Source: HGM13006 sp963650135
Lineage (GTDB): Bacteria > Bacillota > Clostridia > Oscillospirales > Oscillospiraceae
NCBI GenBank assembly: GCA_963650135.1
Contig: CAVJLG010000044.1
Location: forward strand, 1-19,102
Reading direction: 5' to 3'
DNA length: 19,102 nt
Shown here: positions 1 to 6,620 of the stretch, piece after piece
Layout: every line of letters begins with the position of its first letter
Position numbering within the stretch: position 1 is the stretch's first letter
Translations under genes and position numbers: made by a program
Notes under the pieces: generated by a model
The model's database searches: none
Told to the model about the DNA's origin: nothing
What the model saw: the letters and a program-made list of their open reading frames with translations, nothing else

Positions 1-21
1 TTCAAACCACTATAATCACGC

Positions 22-60
22 AAAACATCCCGGCCGCACACAATGCGGCTGGGATGTTTT
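22..60. terminator. Bidirectional intrinsic terminator-like hairpin
   Basis: Two 17-base arms (22-38 and 44-60) pair completely apart from one G-U wobble, around a 5-base loop. The outer stem is AAAA/TTTT, so a U-run forms on either strand. It probably ends a gene lying to the left of the window and insulates the gene starting at 180. Confidence 0.8.
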
Positions 61-104
61 CGTATTCCCACCTTTTCTCCACGCTGCACGCGAAAATGTG
101 TGCA

Positions 105-126
105 ACAATATACTTACTGGGGGAAC
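105..126 (+). promoter_or_regulatory. Putative promoter/5' UTR motif upstream of the DUF1292 gene
   Basis: ACAATA, then 8 bases, then GGGGGAAC. The overlapping TATACT (109-114) could serve as a -10 box, which would place GGGGGAAC at the transcript start. No good -35 is visible. The same two blocks with the same 8-base gap recur at 506-527 before the next gene, which is the main reason to list it. Confidence 0.35.
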
Positions 127-179
127 TGCGGTGAAAAACGTGTCAGTTACAGAACAGAAAAGAGGTGTGAACCGCAAGC

Positions 180-455
180 ATGGATCATATGGTTACGATG
201 ACAGATGAATACGGACGGGAGGTTCGCTTCGAATTTTTAGATCTGATCCCTTATGCAGGACATGAGTATGTAGTGCTGCTTCCGGCTGACGAGCCCGAAG
301 AAAGCGTTGGAGAAGTTGTAATTCTGGAGATTGAGAACTGCCATAGTGATTCTAATGTGGAATCGTATGTTTCTGTTGAGTCCGAAGACATTCTAAATGC
401 AGTATTTCATATTTTCAAAAACAAACACAGCGACTCATTTGAATTTGTAGATTAA
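180..455 (+). CDS. DUF1292 family protein
   Basis: A 91-aa acidic cytosolic protein. The pattern VTMTDEYGREVRFEFLD, then YAGHEYVVLLPAD, then VVILEIE near the middle and a C-terminal SVESEDILNAVFHIFKN matches the small Firmicute DUF1292 (YrzB-like) family, whose biochemical role is not established. Length is normal for the family. The ATG at 180 is preceded by AGAGGTG (161-167) at a rather long 12-base spacing; no better start is seen. It has no membrane segment or signal peptide. It is probably transcribed alone or with the gene at 574, and shares an upstream motif with it. It has no evident link to the metabolic cluster further right. Confidence 0.8.
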   Translation: MDHMVTMTDEYGREVRFEFLDLIPYAGHEYVVLLPADEPEESVGEVVILEIENCHSDSNVESYVSVESEDILNAVFHIFKNKHSDSFEFVD

Positions 456-505
456 TCCACTCAAATTCTCACCGTTCTTCCCCCGGCCCCGACAAATTAT
501 ATGAG

Positions 506-527
506 ACAATAGAATCAGCGGGGGAAC
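506..527 (+). promoter_or_regulatory. Second copy of the ACAATA-N8-GGGGGAAC motif
   Basis: ACAATA (506-511) and GGGGGAAC (520-527) with the same 8-base gap as at 105-126. TAGAAT (510-515) occupies the place of TATACT in the first copy. The motif ends 46 bases before the ATG at 574; the first copy ends 53 bases before its ATG. It could be a shared promoter or leader element for the two genes. Confidence 0.35.
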
Positions 528-573
528 CTTGGCTTTTTGCGTTCTTCCAGCACAAGCTTTGGAGGTTAAAAAC

Positions 574-1005
574 ATGAAAATCAAGTTTATTTCGAAAAAT
601 GAGGCAATGAATATTATACAGCGGTCTAATCCGACGTTGCGGACCATGGCGATGAAGAAAGATGATAAAGAATCGAAAAATGAGCCGGATGCAGGTTATC
701 GCGCCTTCTCTGAAAACATCGGAAATACAATTTATTATTTCCACGACATTAACCGAGGCGAAATTGAGTCTATCCTCTGCCCGCTAGTGGGCGGCTTGCG
801 CGGCGTTACTTTTTCTGTCACTTTTTTAATCCCTGAGACTGGTTATGATATTGCCGCTCAAGCACTAAAGAAAATCGAAAAAAACGCTTGGGCGGTACAT
901 AAGATGAAAGGCGGCAACGGCTGCGAAGTGCTGCTTGGGCTCTATACGGCAGAAGCAGCTAGCGTAAAGGAGATGGATCTGGTTCAGTTGTTTTGGCCCG
1001 TATAA
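574..1005 (+). CDS. Hypothetical protein, 143 aa
   Basis: I do not recognise the family. I chose the ATG at 574 because GGAGG (561-565) sits 8 bases upstream; an in-frame ATG at 529 lacks a ribosome site. The protein starts with a lysine-rich, helix-prone segment (MKIKFISKNEAMNIIQ), then a charged stretch rich in Lys, Asp and Glu. A more hydrophobic beta-like core follows (NTIYYFHDINRGEIESIL and RGVTFSVTFLIP, about residues 50-85), and it ends in VQLFWPV. No signal peptide, clear membrane helix or metal motif is visible. Base composition is lower in GC than the central cluster. The gene converges on the AraC gene that ends at 1078, with a hairpin between them. Confidence 0.6.
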   Translation: MKIKFISKNEAMNIIQRSNPTLRTMAMKKDDKESKNEPDAGYRAFSENIGNTIYYFHDINRGEIESILCPLVGGLRGVTFSVTFLIPETGYDIAAQALKKIEKNAWAVHKMKGGNGCEVLLGLYTAEAASVKEMDLVQLFWPV

Positions 1006-1023
1006 GTACACAAAATCGGGCCT

Positions 1024-1060
1024 GCATTTTTGCACGCAGAGATGAAACGTGCAAGAATGC
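1024..1060. terminator. Hairpin between convergent genes
   Basis: GCATTTTTGCACG (1024-1036) pairs with 1048-1060 over 13 bp including one G-U, around an 11-base loop. A second small dyad, GGCCCG (995-1000) with CGGGCC (1017-1022), followed by T5 at 1027-1031, overlaps the stop codon of the upstream gene and could be the real plus-strand terminator. The region lies between two converging genes, so transcription stop is the likely role. Confidence 0.5.
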
Positions 1061-1077
1061 CAAATATGCACTGATCC

Positions 1078-2577
1078 TTACCGCTCGTCATTTCTCTGCT
1101 GCTTCCGGTACTCATTTGGGGTGAGCCCCTCGAATTTCTTGAACACCCGGCTGAGCTGGGAGGCGCTGAGAAAGCCGGTCTTATAGGCTACGTCAGAAAT
1201 CAGCAGCTCTTGTTTTGCCAGCAGCTGCTTTGCCATTTGGAGCCGTGCTTGCAGCACATATTCTGTCAGCGTCACGCCGCAGGATTTGCGAAACAGTCGA
1301 TCCAGATAATCCGCCGACAGGTAAAACCGTTGGGCAATCTGTTCCCGGGACAGATCCCCATCGAGATGGTCCAGCACATGGATTTTGACCTCTTCCACCA
1401 CGTTGCGCCGCACCATATTCGTGCGTTCCAGGGCTTCCAGCTCCCGGAGAATCAGTGAAAAGTAGTCCAGAAAGTCCTGGACCGTATCCCCGGCGGCGTT
1501 AGAGATGCCGTCGGGGATATTTTGCATCACATTTACGCCGCACTTCCTGGCAATTCGAAGTTCCCGCAGGCCGTCCATCAGCTGGTAATGGAAGTTGGTC
1601 AGAAAGCTGTTATTGACCTTTGGCATAACGGACGGCGTGTAGAAATAGCTGCGGAGCTCCGTATACGCTGCCTGATACATGCCACTGTCCAGCAGCGCCA
1701 AATACTTGTTGACATTGGGCTGAGGCGGGTGCTCCAGCTGCCGTTTTTCCTGACGGCTGGGAAGAAACTGATTGTCCAGATATACTTGGTCGTTCCCCAC
1801 GCGAATCAGCTGCTCCACTTGGCCGGCCAGATTCTCGGCGTTGGCTGGATCTCCCATAAGACAAAGAGCGTCCACGCCCAGGGCAGGGGAGGTTTTCAAA
1901 AATTCCTTGGCTGCCTGTCTGGCTCTGCGGAATGGCTGCTCCACCTGCCGCGCAAACAGCAGCACGATCAGCTTATGGGGCGCTACAGTCAGCAGCTGAA
2001 CATGTGGAAACGAGAGGCCGAATATCTCCTGCATCTGCCCGCAGATTCGATCCTCCATATCCATCCGCTGAGGCTCCGGTTCCGACGCCGGGTCCACCTT
2101 GGCCCGATATCGGACAAACAGCGGCTGAACCATGCCCGCTGTATCCACTCCAAACTGCCTGGCCTGAGCTGCGATTCCCTCCGGATGGTTGGGAAACTTC
2201 TGCGTGATGAGCCGCATCCAAAAGGACTCCTCCGCCAAAGCATGATACAGGGCCATCCGATTCTGCTCCTGCCGCCGTCCGATCATCCGTTTCAGCAGTG
2301 ACTGGATTTCTGCTGGGTCATAAGGCGGCAGCAAATATCCCGTGGCCCCGCTTTGCAGGGCGCGTACCAATGCGGCGGAATTTTGTCCCGGGCCATAAAT
2401 CGCCGTCACCGCGTCCCGGGCCGCGGGACATGCAAACCAGCGTTCCAACAGATTTTCTTCCACCAGACAAAGCTCTGGCTTCTGATTCACATTCTCCCAG
2501 CCCCAAAGGACATCTGTGATCTCCGCGGGAATTGAAAGCCTCTCTGACCGCAGCTGTCCCAGCACCAGTAATTTCAT
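1078..2577 (-). CDS. AraC-family regulator with degenerate receiver domain (YesN-like)
   Basis: A 499-aa cytosolic transcription regulator. Residues 1-100 have the outline of a response-regulator receiver (starting MKLLVLGQL, ending GATGYLLPPYDPAEIQ at 77-92). The phospho-acceptor Asp is not recognisable, and the conserved Lys of the usual 'YLLKP' is Pro84, so ordinary phosphorylation is unlikely. The middle is an unassigned helical region. The last ~105 residues form a double helix-turn-helix AraC domain, with LSREQIAQRFYLSADYLDRL in the first motif and ISDVAYKTGFLSASQLSRVF in the second. The start at 2577 has AGGAGG 7 bases upstream. No histidine kinase is adjacent. It is divergent from the lipoprotein operon at 2756, which it probably controls (inference from position). 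Confidence 0.85.
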   Translation of the reverse strand: MKLLVLGQLRSERLSIPAEITDVLWGWENVNQKPELCLVEENLLERWFACPAARDAVTAIYGPGQNSAALVRALQSGATGYLLPPYDPAEIQSLLKRMIGRRQEQNRMALYHALAEESFWMRLITQKFPNHPEGIAAQARQFGVDTAGMVQPLFVRYRAKVDPASEPEPQRMDMEDRICGQMQEIFGLSFPHVQLLTVAPHKLIVLLFARQVEQPFRRARQAAKEFLKTSPALGVDALCLMGDPANAENLAGQVEQLIRVGNDQVYLDNQFLPSRQEKRQLEHPPQPNVNKYLALLDSGMYQAAYTELRSYFYTPSVMPKVNNSFLTNFHYQLMDGLRELRIARKCGVNVMQNIPDGISNAAGDTVQDFLDYFSLILRELEALERTNMVRRNVVEEVKIHVLDHLDGDLSREQIAQRFYLSADYLDRLFRKSCGVTLTEYVLQARLQMAKQLLAKQELLISDVAYKTGFLSASQLSRVFKKFEGLTPNEYRKQQRNDER

Positions 2578-2599
2578 GGGCGCGCCTCCTCTCTTTGGT

Positions 2600-2658
2600 C
2601 AATCATACCAACTTCTAATGCGCTTTGCAACGGTATTTCGGCCATTCTACCCACTTCT
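2600..2658 (-). promoter_or_regulatory. Promoter of the AraC gene with two direct repeats
   Basis: On the minus strand, TTGCAA (2625-2630), 17 bases, then TATGAT (2602-2607) is a good sigma-A-type promoter. A 17-base direct repeat (minus strand AGAAGTGGGTAGAATGG and AGAAGTTGGTATGATTG, 13 of 17 identical) occurs at 2642-2658 and 2600-2616, offset by 42 bases or about four helical turns. The proximal copy covers the -10. This fits an AraC-type operator pair, possibly for autoregulation. Confidence 0.5.
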
Positions 2659-2696
2659 GTTCGAAAAATGTATAGAATCTGGTCGAGAATATGCAG

Positions 2697-2723
2697 TTGT
2701 ACCCAGTCCACCCTTGTTATAAT
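2697..2723 (+). promoter_or_regulatory. Promoter of the lipoprotein/oxidoreductase operon
   Basis: A perfect extended -10 box, TG-T-TATAAT (2715-2723), lies 32 bases before the ATG at 2756. The only -35 candidate is a weak TTGTAC (2697-2702) at 15 bases. A good -10 with a poor -35 fits a promoter that needs an activator, plausibly the divergent AraC protein. Confidence 0.6.
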
Positions 2724-2755
2724 GAAGTAGAAATCCACACTACAAGGAGGACACT

Positions 2756-4519
2756 ATGAAAAAGATGAACCGTCTATTTGCGCTGATCCTCGCAGTAACT
2801 GTGATATGCAGCTTGACCGCCTGCGGTGGAACAGCCCCGCAAACCAGTGAAAGAACCTCGGTTGCCTCAAGTGCCGAAGAACCTGCTCCGGCGGCTCCTT
2901 CCGAACAGGACGCGCCCGCAGCAACCGACCAGAGCACCCAAGAGGAAGCCAGCGTTCCCGAAGACGCGCCCCAGGAAACCGCTACCTACACCGGTGCAAT
3001 TCCAGCCGCCGAAAGCAGCGTTTCTTATCCCGTGGCGGACAGTGTTACGCTGACCTTCTGGACGCCCTTTAACTCCACCATGCCCGGCGTCTATGACACG
3101 ATTACCGACATTCCCGCTGTGGCTGCCATCTCCCAGGCCACCGGCATTGAGATCGAGTGGACAACTGTATCCGGCGGCGATATGTTTTCTTCCTTTAATC
3201 TCATGGCCGCCGCTGGCGACTACTGCGACCTGGTGACTGCCGCCGTGGAATGTTATAGCGGCGGCGCGGTGGGCGCTTTGGACGATGGCATTATTGTGGA
3301 CCTCACCGATTATATTCACGAAAACGCCCCGGAGTATTTAAGCGCCTATGAGAGCCGCGGCGCAGAAAAGGACATTCTCACCGACGACGGGCGCTATGCC
3401 TGCGTCTATGGCGCTTACGGCGAGCTGGCCAACAACCAGGGCTATGTGATCCGTCAGGATTGGCTGGATGATTTGGGCCTTGACACCCCTGTGACCTATG
3501 AGGACTATTTTAATGTACTTTCTGCCTTTAAGGACGCTTATGGCTGTTCCGACGCCTTTATGATGGATCAAACCTGCCAGGATGAATACCACACCTCCGG
3601 CGGCTTTGAGGTCCCCGGCTACAAGGCTGACGGCATGTTCGGTGCCGGTTCCGACCTCTATCAGGTGGACGGCGAGGTCCGCTCCTCCTTCAATCAAGCG
3701 GGCTATCGGGACTATCTGGCGGAAATGAACCGCTGGTATGAGGCCGGACTGTTCTCGGCGGACTTTGTGACGCTGCCCTCTATGCCCAACCATGACAGCC
3801 GCACCCAGCTGATTGCGTCCAACAACTCCGGTATCTGGTATGTGGGCGCCACCTCGATTGAATCTCAGCAGCAGTCCATTGGGGACTCCAATGCGAAGAT
3901 TGCCGGTATCAGCGATCCCGTCCAGAAGGAGGGCGAGATCAACCACTTCTCCAGCGCCACCATCATCAACAAGCAGTGCAACGTCTCCGTTTCCACCAGC
4001 TGCGAGAACATTCCCGCTGCGCTGCAATACCTCAACTACTATTTCACCGATGAGGGCATCCGCCTCTATAACTACGGCGTTGAGGGCCAGGCCTACAACC
4101 TGGAGGATGGTCAGATCACCTATACCGACCTTATTATGAACCCTGTGGAGGGCTATACTCCCTTTACCATGACCGAAGCTCATGTGCTGGTGGGCTACAT
4201 TGCCTCGGTGACCGATCCGCATCGCCCCGATCCCTTTAGCTCTGAGGCTGCCGTGGCTGCTCTGGAGGTCTGGAATGCGACCCAGGATAACGCCTATACC
4301 ATGCCCGCAGGCGTGGCGCTTTCCTCCGACGAATCCGGCCGGGCCAGCGCGCTGCAATCCGATATCTACACCTATGTAGCCGAGTGTATTCCAAAGTTTA
4401 TTCTGGGCGAGATGGACACGGAAACCGATTGGGATACCTTTGTCTCCAACTGCGAGGGCATGGGACTCCAGGAGGTCATTGACATCTATCAGACTGCCTA
4501 TGATCGTTACGCCGCATAA
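2756..4519 (+). CDS. Extracellular solute-binding lipoprotein (ABC type, LplA-like)
   Basis: A 587-aa exported lipoprotein. A signal peptide (MKKMNRLFALILAVTVICSL) ends in lipobox LTAC, with Cys23 as the predicted lipidated residue. Residues ~24-85 are a low-complexity Ala/Pro/Glu/Ser/Thr linker. The body starts with VTLTFWTPFN and continues as a large family 1-type solute-binding protein with GIEIEWTTVSGGD, YVIRQDWLDDLGL, and YFTDEGIRLYNYGVEGQAY near the C-terminus. These features are typical of the large Firmicute LplA/YtcQ-like binding proteins of carbohydrate ABC importers. The start is fixed by AAGGAGG (2744-2750) 5 bases upstream. No permease or ATPase gene lies nearby, which is odd. 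It is the first gene of an operon with two oxidoreductases and is related to the lipoprotein at 13879. Ligand unknown. Confidence 0.88.
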   Translation: MKKMNRLFALILAVTVICSLTACGGTAPQTSERTSVASSAEEPAPAAPSEQDAPAATDQSTQEEASVPEDAPQETATYTGAIPAAESSVSYPVADSVTLTFWTPFNSTMPGVYDTITDIPAVAAISQATGIEIEWTTVSGGDMFSSFNLMAAAGDYCDLVTAAVECYSGGAVGALDDGIIVDLTDYIHENAPEYLSAYESRGAEKDILTDDGRYACVYGAYGELANNQGYVIRQDWLDDLGLDTPVTYEDYFNVLSAFKDAYGCSDAFMMDQTCQDEYHTSGGFEVPGYKADGMFGAGSDLYQVDGEVRSSFNQAGYRDYLAEMNRWYEAGLFSADFVTLPSMPNHDSRTQLIASNNSGIWYVGATSIESQQQSIGDSNAKIAGISDPVQKEGEINHFSSATIINKQCNVSVSTSCENIPAALQYLNYYFTDEGIRLYNYGVEGQAYNLEDGQITYTDLIMNPVEGYTPFTMTEAHVLVGYIASVTDPHRPDPFSSEAAVAALEVWNATQDNAYTMPAGVALSSDESGRASALQSDIYTYVAECIPKFILGEMDTETDWDTFVSNCEGMGLQEVIDIYQTAYDRYAA

Positions 4520-4549
4520 TTTGCCGCAATAAACGCTTACATCCAATCC

Positions 4550-4583
4550 AAGGAGCGCTGCAAAACAGCTTGCAGCGCTCCTT
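4550..4583 (+). other. Intercistronic stem-loop, perfect 14-bp stem
   Basis: AAGGAGCGCTGCAA (4550-4563) and its exact complement (4570-4583) enclose a 6-base loop. No T-run follows, and the next gene's ribosome site (AGGAAG, 4593-4598) begins 10 bases later. This fits an mRNA stabilising or processing hairpin, or a leaky attenuator, that keeps the binding protein more abundant than the enzymes downstream. Confidence 0.7.
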
Positions 4584-4604
4584 ATAGAAAGAAGGAAGCT
4601 GAAT

Positions 4605-6602
4605 ATGGACCATCGATACAGTCATATTCTTACGCCGGTAAAAATCCGGAATAAGATTCTGCGAAATCGGCTGATCGCCACCCGGGTTATCTCTCAGGAG
4701 CTTCAGGGTCCCGAGAATTTTCCCGCCGAGGCCACCGTACAGTTCTGCACAGACCTGGCCCGAAACGGCGCGGCTATGGTGGCCGTGGCCTGTGGTTCCT
4801 GGCCCGATGAGGACGGAAACTATCCGCCCATGTCCCAGATGCACATGGGAAACAAGCGGGTTCTCAACTATTATAACAAGCTTTTTGACATGATTCACTC
4901 CTACGGGAGCCTGGTATCCAGCGGCGTTCACATCATGGGGCCCTATAAGATCTCCGAGCCCAAGGACACAAGCCACCTCACCAAAAGCGGCGAGTACGCC
5001 GGGATGGAGGCCCACCCGGAGATGGGGCGCAATCAGCACGTCATTACCCCGGAGGAAATCGCTGCGCTCTGTGAAAAGACGGCCCAAGAGTGCGCCTGGC
5101 TCAAGGAATGCGGTCTGGATGCGGTAGAGGTGGGCATGTGGGGCCGCAGCGGTCTTCTGGCCAGCGCTCTGTCTCCGGTGCTCAACCAGCGGACGGATCA
5201 ATATGGCGGCAGTCTCCAGAATCGTGCCCGGCTGGCCAAGGAGCTGTTTACGAAAATTCGGGAATATTGTGGGGACGACCTGATTATTACTTGCAGCATC
5301 TCCGGCATAGAAGAGCCACCCTATGGCTATACCGTAGAGGATATGCTGGCCTATGCCAAAGAGTGGGAGGGGCTGGTGGATATCTATATGCTCCGGGGCT
5401 GGGACGGTTCCTCTAACCACATCTCGCCCTATAACTTTGAGCCGGAGCGCCCCTACTCTCTCCAGTTCGGTGAGGCGTTCCGTCAGGCGGGGATTCACGC
5501 CCTGTGTGCCGTTCATGGCGGATATCAGAATCTCGACAACATCGAGCGGTACATTGCAGACGGTCAGACCGATTTGGTGGCCATGGGCCGGGCCTTTATT
5601 GCAGACCCGGACTATGGAAAGAAGCTCTACAGCGGTCAGGGCGATGTGGTGCCCTGTATTCGCTGCGATAAATGTCATGGCGCAGTCTGTTCTGTGAATC
5701 CCGCCAATGGAATTGCCCATCTGCTTTCTAAGACCATTGAGGCGCCTGCGGCAAGCAAGCGGGTGGCAGTGATCGGCGGCGGACCCGGCGGCATGGTGGC
5801 TGCCATTACCGCTGCCCGGCGAGGCCACCAGGTCACGCTGTTCGAGCGGGAAAGCTATCTGGGCGGCCAACTCCACCATGTCGATTTCCTGGATTTTAAG
5901 CCAGCGCTGAAGCAGTATAAGGATTATTTGGTTTCCCAGTTGGAGGCGCTCCAGGTCACGGTGCATTTGTCCACCGCCGCCACACCGGAGCTTATTGCCC
6001 AGGGGCATTACGACGCGGTTATCGCAGGCTGCGGTGCCACGCCCAGCTATCCGGAAATTCCCGGGGTGCAGGAGGCCGGTGTAATCCCGCCCGTGGCAGT
6101 GTTCGGACAGGAGGAACACATTGGGCCCCGGGTCGTGGTGATCGGCGGCAGTTCAACAGGCATGGAGACTGCTGTCCATCTGGCCCGACTGGGCAAGGAA
6201 GTTACGCTGCTCACGCGAAAGGAACGCGCTGGCTACGACCTGGTAGGCCACAGTGAGCGAATCGTCCGGGAACTGGTGGAGCAGCAGCCGGGACTGACGG
6301 TAATCACCCGGGCCACACTGGAAGCCCTTCAGCCAGGGTGCGTTCAATACCGCTGCTCCGACGGCAGCGTGCATACATGCTCCTGCGACAGCATTGTGTT
6401 CTCCGGCGGCAAGCGGCCCAATACCGATGCAGCCTTCCGGTTTGCCGGACTGAGCCCCCAGTTCTTCCACATTGGCGATTGCAATGTGGAGAACAACGAA
6501 TTCTATAAGACCCACGAAATGGTCCCCGGCCCTGCTGCTACCCCCTCCGGGGACATTCGCCACGCTACTTTCACCGGCTATATGGCCGCGATTCGTATTT
6601 GA
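4605..6602 (+). CDS. OYE-like flavin/4Fe-4S oxidoreductase (BaiCD/BaiH, dienoyl-CoA reductase architecture), copy 1
   Basis: A 665-aa cytosolic enzyme of fused design. Residues ~5-340 are an Old Yellow Enzyme-like FMN barrel (starting HILTPVKIRNKILRNRLI, with LNQRTDQYGGSLQNR in the middle). Cys351, 354, 357 and 362 would bind an iron-sulfur cluster. Residues ~385-640 are FAD and NAD(P)H domains (VAVIGGGPGG at 387-396; VVIGGSSTG ending at Gly519). Family members reduce C=C bonds in enoyl-CoAs, bile acids, steroids or aromatics. Oddities: the usual barrel HGAHGY motif is replaced by GMWGRSG (177-183), the fourth cysteine follows the third after only four residues, and the NAD motif has Ser516 in place of a Gly. 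A weak AAGGAAG site precedes the ATG. It lies 18 bases upstream of its paralogue. Substrate unknown. Confidence 0.88.
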   Translation: MDHRYSHILTPVKIRNKILRNRLIATRVISQELQGPENFPAEATVQFCTDLARNGAAMVAVACGSWPDEDGNYPPMSQMHMGNKRVLNYYNKLFDMIHSYGSLVSSGVHIMGPYKISEPKDTSHLTKSGEYAGMEAHPEMGRNQHVITPEEIAALCEKTAQECAWLKECGLDAVEVGMWGRSGLLASALSPVLNQRTDQYGGSLQNRARLAKELFTKIREYCGDDLIITCSISGIEEPPYGYTVEDMLAYAKEWEGLVDIYMLRGWDGSSNHISPYNFEPERPYSLQFGEAFRQAGIHALCAVHGGYQNLDNIERYIADGQTDLVAMGRAFIADPDYGKKLYSGQGDVVPCIRCDKCHGAVCSVNPANGIAHLLSKTIEAPAASKRVAVIGGGPGGMVAAITAARRGHQVTLFERESYLGGQLHHVDFLDFKPALKQYKDYLVSQLEALQVTVHLSTAATPELIAQGHYDAVIAGCGATPSYPEIPGVQEAGVIPPVAVFGQEEHIGPRVVVIGGSSTGMETAVHLARLGKEVTLLTRKERAGYDLVGHSERIVRELVEQQPGLTVITRATLEALQPGCVQYRCSDGSVHTCSCDSIVFSGGKRPNTDAAFRFAGLSPQFFHIGDCNVENNEFYKTHEMVPGPAATPSGDIRHATFTGYMAAIRI

Positions 6603-6620
6603 CCGAAGGAGGATTCTGTT

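Noticed and set aside
131..208. Small frame starting GTG at 131 (25 codons) overlapping the DUF1292 start
   Set aside because: It has no convincing ribosome site and no protein-like pattern. A leader peptide cannot be excluded, but nothing supports one.
4476..6119. A 547-codon open frame on the minus strand opposite the first reductase; similar long antisense frames at 3338-4546 and 13927-15597
   Set aside because: They are by-products of strong G/C third-position bias in the plus-strand genes. The plus-strand frames have ribosome sites, signal peptides and recognisable domains; the antisense translations have none.
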